From NCBI GenBank assembly GCA_038040385.1, contig JBBPII010000016.1:62001-126000 (forward strand): a stretch of DNA of 64,000 nt. The letters are read 5' to 3'. Numbering within the stretch: position 1 is the first letter of the stretch; every line of letters starts with the position of its first letter. This stretch comes from Gilichinskyi gelida. GTDB taxonomy: Bacteria; Acidobacteriota; Thermoanaerobaculia; Gp7-AA8. The position numbers were made by a program, and so were the translations under genes. Positions 47,819 to 58,200 of the stretch are shown here, piece by piece. The notes under the pieces were generated by a model. It was not told the DNA's origin. It was given only the letters and a program-made list of their open reading frames with translations, and ran no database searches.

Positions 47819-50493
47819 CGCTGCTTCCGGTGTTTCTCGAGCACGAGTGGATCACGCAGTGGCGTTCGATGCGTTTCCGCGGACTGGCGGCCGTGTACGT
47901 CATCGCGGCGTCCGTTCCGTCGATCGTGGCATTCCTAATCTCCGGGCGAGCGCCGCGGATGATCGGGCCGTCGGCGTACAACGGCTTTCTCCTATCCGAG
48001 CAGCCGCTGCTCACGGCGTTGTTCGCGGCGGGGTTGGCGGTCGACGCCATCGCGCGCGAGCGCGACGAAGGATCGTTCGGCGTCCTGGCGGTCGCCCCCA
48101 TTTCGTCCGTCGGGTACGTGCTGCGGCGCTGGCTCGCTCTCGTCGCCATCTGCGTTCCGGTCTCGCTGGTTCCTACCGTGATCACCGCCGCCCTGGCCGC
48201 GCACACCCGTCACACCCTGCCGATGCTTCCGATCTTCTTCCAGGGCTGGCTGATCTTCGTGCTGCCGTCGCTGCTGGTGAGCTCCGCGCTGGCGATCGCG
48301 CTCGGAACGATCACCGGCCGGACGGTGCTGGCGATCGTCTTCGGCGCGGTTCTCATCACCGCCGGAATCGGCATCGCCAACGACCTTCTCTTTTACCTTC
48401 ATCTGAAGTTCGATGGGCCGGGCGACCTCTTCGCCGGCGGCGAACGAAGCATCCGCGAGCTGCTGTGGACCATACGAGGTCACTGGTTCCCGACCGTCCC
48501 CTCGGATGCCGCGTTCCCGATGAGAAACGAGAGCCGGGCACTTCTCTCCCGCGCCGGAATCACCGGGGCGGTGACGATCGTGCTCCTGGCGCTCTCCGCG
48601 TTTTACCTTCGGCGGACCAGACGGGATCTGCGACCGTGGAAAATCCAGGAGACGCATCAGCTCCGGACACTGCTGCGCACCGCGAACCGCATCCGCGAGG
48701 AGTACGCGCCCGACAGCGGCAGCAGCACCTCTGATCGCGTCGCGCTGGTGCTGGCATTCGTTCTGGCGACGCTGCTCGTCGGCCATCTCGTCCGCCGGCA
48801 ATCGGCATTCGCCGCGCTGGCGGAAAACCGCTACACCGCCGAAACGGCGCAGGCCGCGCCGACCAGCACCGGCGTAGTGGCCGAATCGGTCCGCATCGAC
48901 GCCGACGTCAGAATGGCCGGTACGCTGAGCAGCCGAGTGGTCATGATCGTTCGCAACGCAGGAGAGCATGCCGAGACCCATCTCTCCTTCGATCTCAATC
49001 CGACCGTGTCGGTGCGGCGGCTGGCCGTCGATCGCGGAACGGCGCGGATGCGTCGGGTGTGGGAACGGCTCGACGTCGATCTCCATCCGCCGCTGACGCC
49101 GCGTCAGGCGCGAACGCTGTCCTTCGACCTCCAGGGGCTGCCTGCCGAGATCGATTTCGCGCTCCAGTATCCGGGCAACTTCAGGAGACGCTGGGACCGT
49201 TATCGGAACGCAAAAGAGGCTATCTACATGACGGACTTGTCGCGGTCTTCGGTCGACCCCGCGGCGACGGAAGTGCGCATGCACCTGCGCGGCCGCGACT
49301 TCGCTCCCGTCATTCGATACACGCCGTGGACCCTGAAGCCGGACGAGCAGGGCGACGGATTCATGCCGGAGACGATCGCGCCGCCCGCGGCGCTGGACGT
49401 TCACCTCAAACACCCATACCCGCTGGCCGTCGATTCCTGCGGCGCGCTGTCCGGACCTGACGGGATCGTCAGCCGTTGCGCGGGCGGTCTGGCGTCGTAC
49501 GTCGTCTTCGGCGGCCCGTTCGCGCGGCGGTCGTTCGGTTCGGCGTCCACTCTGGCCTACATCCCGGCACACGAGTGGCTGGTGCAGACGCAGTCGCAGT
49601 CTCTCGCCTCGTCGATCCGCCTGGCCACCGACGCCTGGCCGCGGCTGGAGCTCCCGCCGCACTTGGTCTTCGTCGAGCGCCCGACCGAGCCGGGTGAGCG
49701 CAACTGGTACCTCGAATACCAACCGTGGCGCACCGTGCAGCAGATCGGTTCGCACGGCGCGGTCTTCTTCGTCCCCGAGGCGATTTTCACCACCACGAGG
49801 GCGATCAATCCGAGCGTCTTCGCCGCCTCCATCATCAGCGGAACGCTCCAGTCGAAGCGGCGGGTGGTGGCCGCGGAAGCGGGATTCTTCGCCCGCTTCT
49901 ACACCGCCGCCGCGGTGGGGCGCCTCGGCATGCGCAAGGGAAAGGCGGTCGAGGCCGGCACCGGGTTTCCGCCGGAGACCGCACCGCTGCTCAGCGAGTA
50001 CTATCGACCGGAATCCCGCATGGCGAAAGTCCTGATGGCGCTGGAGTACCGCGTCGGCGCGAGCCATTTCGTCGACGGCGTCAACGACTTCGTTCACGGC
50101 GGCGGGCAGCCGGGCACGGCGAAGGAGCTTCTCGATGCCATCGGACGCCGCGCCGGCGTCGACCTCTCGCGCACCTACGACGACTACTTCGTCGGAAGAG
50201 CCCTCCCGCAGCTCACGCTCGCCGACGTGACCTTTCGCCGCGCGGGTGGACGGTGGGAGGTCACCGGCGCGATCAAGAACAACGGCACCGGCGAGGTCTT
50301 CGTGCCGGTGGCGCTGCGGACCGCGCAGGGGTCGCTCTGGCAGACCATCCGGCTCGACAGCGGCGCCCGCGTGCCGTTCACCTTCTCCGCATCGGGCGCC
50401 CCGCATTCGGTGCAGCTCGATCCCGATCGGGTCTGCTATCGCCACGCCGTGATCGGACTGGTGGAGAACGTCGAGTACCGAGGTGAGTCGTGA
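47815..50493 (+). CDS. ABC permease fused to an M1-aminopeptidase-like domain lacking HExxH
   Basis: The protein has 892 residues from a GTG overlapping the upstream ATPase stop. Residues about 1-370 contain ABC-2 helices ('RFRGLAAVYVIAASVPSIVA', 'IALGTITGRTVLAIVFGAVL'). The remaining roughly 500 residues resemble the M1 peptidase module found fused to ABC permeases in Bacteroidota and Acidobacteriota: the end 'YDDYFVGRALPQLTLADV' through 'VTGAIKNNGTGEVFVPVAL' to 'VQLDPDRVCYR' is typical. However, I find no HExxH zinc motif or following Glu, so it is probably catalytically dead, serving for binding or regulation. The family assignment of the soluble part is moderately sure. Confidence 0.8.
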   Translation: MTLLPVFLEHEWITQWRSMRFRGLAAVYVIAASVPSIVAFLISGRAPRMIGPSAYNGFLLSEQPLLTALFAAGLAVDAIARERDEGSFGVLAVAPISSVGYVLRRWLALVAICVPVSLVPTVITAALAAHTRHTLPMLPIFFQGWLIFVLPSLLVSSALAIALGTITGRTVLAIVFGAVLITAGIGIANDLLFYLHLKFDGPGDLFAGGERSIRELLWTIRGHWFPTVPSDAAFPMRNESRALLSRAGITGAVTIVLLALSAFYLRRTRRDLRPWKIQETHQLRTLLRTANRIREEYAPDSGSSTSDRVALVLAFVLATLLVGHLVRRQSAFAALAENRYTAETAQAAPTSTGVVAESVRIDADVRMAGTLSSRVVMIVRNAGEHAETHLSFDLNPTVSVRRLAVDRGTARMRRVWERLDVDLHPPLTPRQARTLSFDLQGLPAEIDFALQYPGNFRRRWDRYRNAKEAIYMTDLSRSSVDPAATEVRMHLRGRDFAPVIRYTPWTLKPDEQGDGFMPETIAPPAALDVHLKHPYPLAVDSCGALSGPDGIVSRCAGGLASYVVFGGPFARRSFGSASTLAYIPAHEWLVQTQSQSLASSIRLATDAWPRLELPPHLVFVERPTEPGERNWYLEYQPWRTVQQIGSHGAVFFVPEAIFTTTRAINPSVFAASIISGTLQSKRRVVAAEAGFFARFYTAAAVGRLGMRKGKAVEAGTGFPPETAPLLSEYYRPESRMAKVLMALEYRVGASHFVDGVNDFVHGGGQPGTAKELLDAIGRRAGVDLSRTYDDYFVGRALPQLTLADVTFRRAGGRWEVTGAIKNNGTGEVFVPVALRTAQGSLWQTIRLDSGARVPFTFSASGAPHSVQLDPDRVCYRHAVIGLVENVEYRGES

Positions 50494-51185
50494 AGCGGCT
50501 GCGGTCGTGGTGGGAATCCGCGCCCGTCGTCCGCGTGCGCCTGTCGCTGCGGCTGCTCACCGAGCGCCGTGCCGCGCTCTTCATCAGCATCGACGCGCTG
50601 TTTCTCTTCGCCGGAATCATGATCGGTCTTGCCGGCACCGGATCGGTGACGGAGTTCTGGCTCCCGCTCTTCCTGATGCCGCTGCTGGTCGTCGGCGTTC
50701 CGATGCTCGCCGACACCGTGGCCGTCGAGCGCCGTTCCGGCACGCTCGATCTCGCGCTGACATCACCCGGAGCGCGCTTCTATTTCGAGCGTCGCGTGGC
50801 CGCCGTGGTCACCGTTGCCATCCTGCAAGGCTGGCTGGCGATGATCCTCGTCCGACTGACGACGCGGTCGGAGCCGTTTCCACTCTCCGGGCCGCTGGCG
50901 CAAACAGTCTCCGTCGCTCTTTTCATCGGCGCGGCGGCGCTCAACTGGGCGGTGCGCGTCCGCAGCGCGGGAGCGGTGATGTTCGCCACGTACGCCACCG
51001 CCGCGGCGTTCTCACCATGGCTCTTCGCGAATCCAATGCATCCCCCGACGACCATGGATGGCCCCATGACCGCCGGCGACATCATCGGTTGGTCTCAGAA
51101 CAATCTGGTGCTGCTCGCCGCCGCCACGACCTTCTATCTCTACGCGCGGCAGCGGCTCGCGCGCCAGGAGGCAATCATCACGTGA
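50490..51185 (+). CDS. ABC-2 type permease subunit
   Basis: The protein has 231 residues starting at a GTG that overlaps the preceding stop. Six hydrophobic helices are visible, with 'VERRSGTLDLALTSPGARFY' between helices 2 and 3, the typical cytoplasmic coupling region of ABC-2 permeases (ERxxGTLdlLLtsP). It probably pairs with the larger permease at 47815 and the ATPase at 47063. It has no extra domain. Its stop shares one base with the start of the adaptor gene. Confidence 0.88.
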   Translation: MKRLRSWWESAPVVRVRLSLRLLTERRAALFISIDALFLFAGIMIGLAGTGSVTEFWLPLFLMPLLVVGVPMLADTVAVERRSGTLDLALTSPGARFYFERRVAAVVTVAILQGWLAMILVRLTTRSEPFPLSGPLAQTVSVALFIGAAALNWAVRVRSAGAVMFATYATAAAFSPWLFANPMHPPTTMDGPMTAGDIIGWSQNNLVLLAAATTFYLYARQRLARQEAIIT

Positions 51186-52252
51186 TGCATCGCTCTCTGA
51201 TGTCTACAGTTGCTGTCGCCATCCTGGCGCTCTCCGCCTGCGAACGGGAGCGGATGGAACCGTCGCCGGCGATGCCGGTGCGGACGGAGCTGGCGCGCCG
51301 CTCGAGCTTCACACCCACCCTCACGCTCCTCGGCGTGGTGCGCGCGGCGCAATCGATCCCGCTGTCGGCGCAGCAGCGCGGCACGCTTCGCTATCCCCGC
51401 CGGTTTGCCAATGGGCTGCAGACCGGAGCGCGCGTCTCGCGCGGCGAATTGATCGCCGAAGTCGACAACGACGACATGAAAGCGGCGCAGACCGAGGCGC
51501 GGCTGGAGAGGGACGCGGCGGCCGCCGACTTCGATCGCGCCGAGCGCAGCTACAAAGTGGGCGTCATCTCCGGCGCCGAGCACGAGGCCAGGCGCGTCCG
51601 CGCCATTCTGGCCAAGGAGCACTACAACGCCGCGGCCAAGCGGCTCTCGACACTGCGCCTCACCGCCCCCGCGTCGGGCACGCTCGTGGTCACCAGGCTC
51701 TATCCTGCCGGCTCGCTCATCGAAGGCTCGACCGTCCTGGCGGAGATCGCCACGGCCGGCGCGCCGCTGGTGGAGAGCTCGGTCGCGGCGTCGGAGCGCG
51801 CGCTGCTGCGGCCCGGACTCCCGGTGACGCTCACCGCGCGCGGAACCCCGCCCTGGAACGGAGGCGGTCGCATCGCGGAAGTCGCCGCGGTGGTCGGCGA
51901 GAGCGGTACCTCGCGCGTGGTGGCAGTGATCGGCACGCCGGGCCCCCCGCCGCCCGGGACGGGCGTGGAGGTCACGGTGCAGATGGAGCCGCGCGGCGCA
52001 GCGCTCACCGTGCCGGAAGATGCGATCGTGGCCGGCCTCGACGGTCCGGCGCTGTTCGTCGTCGCGTCGTCGGAAGGCTCGTTCAATCGCTTCCGGGTCA
52101 AGCGCGTGCCGGTGGTCACCGGAGGTCGCGCGAACGGGCGGGTGGAGATCACGTCGGGATTGCATGACGGCGACCGCGTGGTGGTCAGCGGCGTGGACGC
52201 CCTGACGGACGACGCGATCGCTTCCGAGGTGAGCGACAAGGCCGCGCCGTGA
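51185..52252 (+). CDS. HlyD/AcrA-type periplasmic adaptor lipoprotein
   Basis: The protein has 355 residues. The lipoprotein signal 'MSTVAVAILALSAC' (lipobox LSAC, Cys about residue 19) is followed by barrel-sandwich and hairpin regions typical of RND adaptors: 'LGVVRAAQSIPLSAQQRGTL', 'GARVSRGELIAEVDNDD', a short coiled-coil, and 'LRLTAPASGTLVVTRLYPAG'. It ends with 'VTGGRANGRVEITSGLHDGD' (membrane-proximal domain). It would link the RND pumps below to a TolC channel such as that at 42122. The ATG at 51185 is preceded in frame by a GTG one codon earlier. Confidence 0.9.
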   Translation: MHRSLMSTVAVAILALSACERERMEPSPAMPVRTELARRSSFTPTLTLLGVVRAAQSIPLSAQQRGTLRYPRRFANGLQTGARVSRGELIAEVDNDDMKAAQTEARLERDAAAADFDRAERSYKVGVISGAEHEARRVRAILAKEHYNAAAKRLSTLRLTAPASGTLVVTRLYPAGSLIEGSTVLAEIATAGAPLVESSVAASERALLRPGLPVTLTARGTPPWNGGGRIAEVAAVVGESGTSRVVAVIGTPGPPPPGTGVEVTVQMEPRGAALTVPEDAIVAGLDGPALFVVASSEGSFNRFRVKRVPVVTGGRANGRVEITSGLHDGDRVVVSGVDALTDDAIASEVSDKAAP

Positions 52253-55200
52253 TCGAGCAGATCCTCCGGCGGCCGGTGTCGGTCATCGTGGCCACGATCG
52301 CGGTGGCCGCGCTCGGCGGTTTCGCACTGCTGAAACTTCCTTTGGCCTTGCTGCCGCAGATCGAGCGACCGTCGCTGGTGGTCACGGCGAAGGCGCCGGC
52401 GACCTCGCGCGACGAACTGCTTCAGGCAGTCACCTCGCCGATCGAACGGCGTTTGGCGTTGGTGCCCGGCGTCACATCGCTGGAGAGCGAGACGCGCGAC
52501 GGCGAGGCGCGCATCACCCTCGGTTCCGCGTGGCAGACCGATCCCGACCGGCTGCGCATCGACGTGACGCGGCGGATCGAAGGCGCCGCCGGCATTGCTC
52601 TGGACGACCTCTCGGTGGAGACCACCACGGATCTGGCGCCGGTGATCGAGGTTGCGGTGATCGGCGCGTCGGGCGGGACCCGCAGCCGTATCGCGGACCG
52701 CGTGGTCATGCCGGAGCTGGCGCGCATCGAGGGCGCCGGCCGCATCGACGTGGCGGGCGCCACTCCGCTGCGCGTCGCCGTCCGCCCGCGCGCCGCCGAC
52801 CTCGCCGCGCGTGGGATGAGCGCGGCGGACGTCGAACAGCGGCTGCGCGCCGTCGGACGTTCGCTCACCGCCGGCCGCGTTCGCGAAGGGGCCGCCGTCC
52901 GGCCCGTGGTGGTCGCGGAACCGGTGCGCAGCGTCGATGAGCTGGGAAACATCGTCATCCTGAGCCGCGAAGACGGCGAAGGATCTCCGGCTGCGCGGCC
53001 GAGATCCTTCGCTGCGCTCAGGATGACGGGCGCGGGCGTGCCGTTGCGCGAAGTCGCCGGCATCGATTTGCGGGAGATCAGCGACGAATCGACGTTTCGT
53101 CTCTTCGATCGCCAGAGCGATGCGCCGCGCGAGGGCGTGCTTCTGCGCGTCCATCGCGCGCCGAACGCGAATGCCGTCGCGCTGGCGCGGGGCGTCCGCC
53201 GCCGCGTCGCGGAGCTGGGGACGCGGTTGCGCGACGTGCAGGTGCTGGTGGTCGTCGACCGCAGCGGCGACGTTTCCCGCGCCCTTGCGGAGCTGGTCAT
53301 CGCCGCACTCCTCGGCGTGCTCCTCGGCACGATCATCCTCCGCTGGATGATCGGCCACTGGCGCCCGACCCTGGCGCTCTCGGCCGTCATCCCGGCAGCG
53401 CTGCTGGCATCGTTCACGGCGTTCTACGCGGCCGGCATTCCGCTCGACGTGATCTCGCTCTCAGGACTGGCGTTGGCGACCGGTCTGCTGGTGGACAACT
53501 CGATCGTGGTTCTCGAGTCGATCGAGACGGCGCGCTCGGTGTTGTCCGGCACGCGCCAGATCGTTCGCGCCGTCGTCGCCAGCTCGATCACGTTGATGAT
53601 CGTCTTCGCGCCGCTCCTCTATCTCCGCGGCCTGGCGCGGGCGATCTTCGGCGAGCAGGCGGTCGCTGTTGTGGTGTCGATCGCCGCGTCGCTCGTGCTG
53701 TCGTTGACGCTCACGCCGGTGCTGGCGAGTGGAGCGGGGAGCCTGAAGGCGGCCGCTCCACGGCCATTCCTGAGGCGATATCTCCAGGTCCTCGACCGCG
53801 CCATTGCCCATCCGGCGCGTGCGCTGACCATCGGCGCGGCGCTGATCGTAGCCGGTTTGGCCATCGGCTTGTTGCTGCGGCGGGAGCTCTTCGCGCGCGG
53901 CGCCGCACGCGATGTGGTGATCGAAGTCCGAATGCCCGCCGACCTCGAGCCCACCGTCGCCCGCACCCGGCTGGCGCAGTTGTGGTCCGTCGCGCTCGCG
54001 GCGATCGATCGCCGGACGGTGCGGTCGATGTGGCTGACGCAACTGGCCAGCGACAAGCCGGCGGCGGTCGACATCCAGTTCTCCTCGGCGCGCGCGGCGA
54101 ATGACGCCGTCGATCGAATCCGCAATCGTCTGGCGACGCTGGATGGCGTTCGAGCGATGGTGCGCCTCCGCCCGAACGCGTTCATCGAGGCAGTGGGCGG
54201 AGAGGCGGATCGCGTGGAAATCATTCCTTCCGCGGCGACGGAGCCTGAAGCGGAGCGGTTGGCGCGCCGCGTCATCGATGCCATGCGGCGAAACGGATTC
54301 CGGCTCGCCGCCGACGCACGCACCTCCGATCGCCGGCTGGCGCTGACGCTGCGCTGGGACGAGCGCCTGCTCGCGGAGAGTGGCACGAATCGAAGCGCCA
54401 TCGAGAACGACGTCCGCGCCGCGCTCGGCAACCTCGACAGCGGCCAGGCGGACATCGCCGCCGCCGAGCCTTCCATCCGGCTCCTGCCGACCACGCCGGA
54501 AGACATCGGGGTCGTTCCGGTCCACGTCGGCAAGGTGGTCGTTCCGCTCGGGGCGGTGGCCGGCGTGCATCTCGCGCCGCGCGCGCCGGCGGTCTTTCGC
54601 GACGAGCGGCGGCCCGCGCGGCGATTGCTGTTCGAAGGGAACGACGTCGACGCGGCGAACGCCGCGATTGCCGCGGTCGCGCCGCGCGGATCGGAGAGCA
54701 TCCGCCTCACCGGGCACGCGCGCGAATTGCGCGACGCATTCGGGCAAATGCGGCTGGCGCTCTTGCTCGCGTCGATCCTGCTCTACCTCACCGTGGCCGC
54801 GTTCTACGAATCGCTGCTGCTCCCGCTGCCGGTCATCGCGGCGCTCCCCTTCGCCGGAGCGGGGGCGCTCGCGGCGCTCTTCGTAACCGGCCAGAGTCTC
54901 AACATCATGTCGTTGATCGGCCTCATCTTTCTCGGCGGCGTGGTCGTCAACCACACCGTCGTGTTGCTCGATCGCGTCGAGCATTTGCGGGCGGCCGGCG
55001 TGGCGGAGGACGAGGCGCTCCGCCGCGCGGCCGCCGATCGCTACCGGCCGGTGATCATGACCACCCTCACCGCGATCGTGGGCATGCTGCCGCTCGCGCT
55101 CTTCGGCGGCCCCGGCGTGGAGCTTCGCCGCAGCATCGCGGTGGTGGTGATCGGAGGCTTGGCGACGGCCACCGCCGGCACGCTGGTGCTGATTCCGCTG

Positions 55201-55257
55201 CTGCACCGGGCGCTCGAGCCGTTGCGGCGTCGTTCACGCGAGGCTCGGCATGGGTGA
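52249..55257 (+). CDS. RND efflux pump, permease subunit
   Basis: The protein has 1002 residues with the normal 12-helix, two-large-loop layout. It starts 'RRPVSVIVATIAVAALGGF' (TM1). TM4 has 'GLLVDNSIVVLESIE', retaining the first relay Asp of HAE-type pumps, with Asn in place of the second. TM10-11 has 'LIFLGGVVVNHTVVLLDRVE'. It exports hydrophobic compounds driven by proton (or sodium) motive force. Residues about 235-260 ('ILSREDGEGS' to 'RSFAALRMT') are the translation of a family-A repeat in the first periplasmic domain. The GTG overlaps the adaptor stop; the end overlaps the fusion gene by eight bases. Confidence 0.93.
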   Translation: MIEQILRRPVSVIVATIAVAALGGFALLKLPLALLPQIERPSLVVTAKAPATSRDELLQAVTSPIERRLALVPGVTSLESETRDGEARITLGSAWQTDPDRLRIDVTRRIEGAAGIALDDLSVETTTDLAPVIEVAVIGASGGTRSRIADRVVMPELARIEGAGRIDVAGATPLRVAVRPRAADLAARGMSAADVEQRLRAVGRSLTAGRVREGAAVRPVVVAEPVRSVDELGNIVILSREDGEGSPAARPRSFAALRMTGAGVPLREVAGIDLREISDESTFRLFDRQSDAPREGVLLRVHRAPNANAVALARGVRRRVAELGTRLRDVQVLVVVDRSGDVSRALAELVIAALLGVLLGTIILRWMIGHWRPTLALSAVIPAALLASFTAFYAAGIPLDVISLSGLALATGLLVDNSIVVLESIETARSVLSGTRQIVRAVVASSITLMIVFAPLLYLRGLARAIFGEQAVAVVVSIAASLVLSLTLTPVLASGAGSLKAAAPRPFLRRYLQVLDRAIAHPARALTIGAALIVAGLAIGLLLRRELFARGAARDVVIEVRMPADLEPTVARTRLAQLWSVALAAIDRRTVRSMWLTQLASDKPAAVDIQFSSARAANDAVDRIRNRLATLDGVRAMVRLRPNAFIEAVGGEADRVEIIPSAATEPEAERLARRVIDAMRRNGFRLAADARTSDRRLALTLRWDERLLAESGTNRSAIENDVRAALGNLDSGQADIAAAEPSIRLLPTTPEDIGVVPVHVGKVVVPLGAVAGVHLAPRAPAVFRDERRPARRLLFEGNDVDAANAAIAAVAPRGSESIRLTGHARELRDAFGQMRLALLLASILLYLTVAAFYESLLLPLPVIAALPFAGAGALAALFVTGQSLNIMSLIGLIFLGGVVVNHTVVLLDRVEHLRAAGVAEDEALRRAAADRYRPVIMTTLTAIVGMLPLALFGGPGVELRRSIAVVVIGGLATATAGTLVLIPLLHRALEPLRRRSREARHG
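52953..53028. repeat. Family-A palindromic repeat inside the RND pump gene
   Basis: Perfect 13-bp outer arms CGTCATCCTGAGC and GCTCAGGATGACG enclose inner GCGAAGGATCTC / GAGATCCTTCGC arms over 76 bases. The element is read in the frame giving 'SREDGEGS', the same frame as in the GNAT gene at 21424 when viewed on that gene's strand. Confidence 0.92.
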
Positions 55258-58200
55258 CCGCGGCGTCGCCCGCGCCATGATCGTGCTCGCCGTAGCGGTC
55301 CTGGCGTGCGTCTCCGCGTCGCGGCTTCGACTCGAATACGCGCCCGATGTGACCTTTCCCGAGCTCGCCGTCACCCTCCGCCTCCCGCCCACCGCCAACG
55401 TCGATTCGGCCGAAACGACGCGGCGCTGGATCATTCCGATCGAAGGAGCCCTGCGGTCGGTCGGCGGCACCACCGGCACGCGCGGCGAAGTCGAAGCGGG
55501 ATCGGCGACCATTTTGGCCCGCTTCAAGCGCGGCACGGACATCGAGTTGAAGGCGGCGCGGCTCGCCTCCGATCTGTCGCCGATCCGGGCGCGCCTTCCG
55601 GAGCATGCCAGCCTCGCGGTCTTTCCAGCGCGCGGAGGAGTGCGGCCCAACGCGGTGTTCGCCATCACCGGAGCGGCAGCGGGCGACGCGGCGGAGCGGA
55701 TCGCGGAGGAGTTGCGGTCCACCGCCGGCGTTCGTGATGTCCAGACATTCGGCACCACTGGCGCAGAAGTGGACGTGAGGTTGACGAGCGACGCGGTGGT
55801 GAGCGCCGGCGCGATCATTCGCGGACTGATGCCGCGGCCGCTCGGCGACGCACGGTCGGGATCCCGCCGTCTGCCGCTCGTCGCCGCGCCCGCCGCAACG
55901 CGCATCCGCGACCTCCTTCTGGCCACGCCCGCGCTGGTCCGCCTCGGCGCCATCGCCGACATTCGTGAGCGTCGTGAAGAACCGGCCTCCATCGCCCGCC
56001 TCGACGGCCGTCCCGCGGCGATCGTGCGCGTCTTCCGCGACGACGACGCGCAGTTGCTCTCGTTCGATCGTGCGGTGGCCAGGGTGGTGGGAGATCGAGG
56101 GACGACGATCTGGAGCGACGCGGCGGAGCTGCGAGTCATCCTTCGCCGTCTCGTCGCGGCCGCGGTCGTCGCCTCGCTGATACTGGCCATCGGCGGCGGA
56201 TTGCCGCTGGGACTCTACATTCCTCTGTCGATTGCACTGGCAATCAACGTCTGGCGGATCGCGTCGCTCCGCGTCGACGCCCAAACGCTCCTCGTCACGG
56301 CGGTCGCGCTCGCGGCGATCGCTCCCTTTGCCGCTGTGCGCAGCGTGTCGCGCGCGGTCTGGCCGATGGTCATCGCGGCGTTTTTCGTCCTGCTGTTGCC
56401 GATCGCGGCGACGCTCGGCAGCGGCGCGCTCGCGCCGCTCATTTCGCCTCCGGCACGCGACTTCGCCATCGCCGCCGGATGCGCGCTCGCCAGTGTAGCG
56501 GCCGGCTTCAGCCGGCCGGGGGTCGGCCGGCTGAAGCCGGCCGCTACACTGGTCAAAGTCCTTCTCCGCAACTCCGCATCGGTGGTCCTCGCATGCCTCG
56601 CCGTCGCTCTCTTTTTTCTGTCGTGGTTCGGAGCGCGGCTCGACCCGCGTCGCAGCCGTGGGAGCGCCGACCGCAGCCGCGTCTTCGTGCGCATGCAGTT
56701 GCCGTCCGGCACGACCCTGTCGCAGACCACACGCGCCGCGAAGGCGGTCGAAGATGCGCTGCGGGGCCTCGGAGGTGTGAAGCGTTTCTGGACCTCGGCG
56801 AGCGCCGGAAGCGCGGTGGTGGTCATCGAGGTCGAGCACCGACTCGAGCAGCCGCAGCGCTTCGACCTTTTTCAGAGCGCCTTGCGCGCGCGGATTCCGT
56901 TGTCGTACGGCACGGTCTCCATTCAGAACTCGTTCGATCGCGGCTCGGCGTCGGCGTTGGCCGAATCGATCGAGGAGCAGCCGTACGCGGACGATACCGG
57001 CAGCATCTACCGCTTCCTGCTCAAAGGGACCGATGCCGATGTCCTGCGGCGCACGGCCGAGACGTTGACGACGCGCATCGCGCGCGGCGATGTTCCGCGG
57101 AAGGCCATCCGGAGCGGATGGCCCGAGGCGTCTCCGCGCATCGAGCTGGTGGCGGCGAAGACGTTGTCGCCGGAGCTCGCCGACGCCGCCGCGGCGCTGA
57201 GCCGGCAATCGCTTCCGCCCATCGAGGAGAACTTGTCCGACGGCACCGTCCTTCGCGTGGCCACCCGCGACGCGCCCGCCGGCCCTGACGACGTGCCGCG
57301 CCGGAGCGAGTTGTTCGCGCGGCCCTTGCGCGTCGCCGGCCGGCTGCTGGTGGTGGAGAACGCGTTCGAGGCGCGGCCGTCGTCGACCGAGGGGGCGGTC
57401 ACGCGAGAGCTGGGGCGGTTCGTCCTTCCCATGGATGTCGGCGTGGGGGGGCAGACTCGCGAGCAGGCGATCGCCAAGCGCCTGGAGATCGACCGAACCA
57501 TCTCCCTCGTCGCGTTGCCGGCCGAGGTCATCGCCGAACGGCCGCAACTCGCCGCGTGGAGCTTCTCCCTGGCGAAGTTGAGATTGGCGGCCGTGGCCGC
57601 ATTCCTGCCGCTGCTGATCTTCACCGCCGCGGCGATCGCGCTCGCATCGCTGGCGCGCGCCGCGGTGGCGCTGACGCCGGCGGCGGTGTCGATCGCGTTC
57701 GTCGCGCCGGTCCTGGCCGCCGCGTCAGCGCGCCTCGATGAAATGACGCTGCTGGCGACGGGAGCCGCCGTCTGCTGCGTCGCCGCCCTGGCGGTGGTCA
57801 TGCTGCTTCGCATCGGAGGCGCTTCCGCCGGGAGAACGTACCGCGCGATTCGCCTTCATGCGTGGCCGCTGGTCGTGGCCGCGATCGCCGGCGGAGCGCT
57901 CATCGCCATCGCCGCCAGCGCGCGTCCGGCCATCGGCGACGCCTGGCGCGCGCCGTTGCTCGCGGCGGGGGCGGTGGTCATCACCGGGATTCCGGCGGCG
58001 CTCGTTCTGCCGGGCACCATCGATGTGTTGCTTCGCGATGCCGCGGGGCGTCGCGGCGCCGTTGCGCGCGCCTCGGCCCGGCCGGCGGTCTGGTCGCACT
58101 CGGACGCGGCGCCGCACCTCTCCGTGCGTAACGTCACCAAGATCTACGGGAGCGGATTCCGCGCCCTGCATCGCGTCAGCTTCGATCTGACGCCCGGCGT

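Noticed and set aside
53461..57547. Long minus-strand frames (53461-55206 and 55067-57547) under the RND genes
   Set aside because: Compositionally biased shadows without start context or recognisable motifs.
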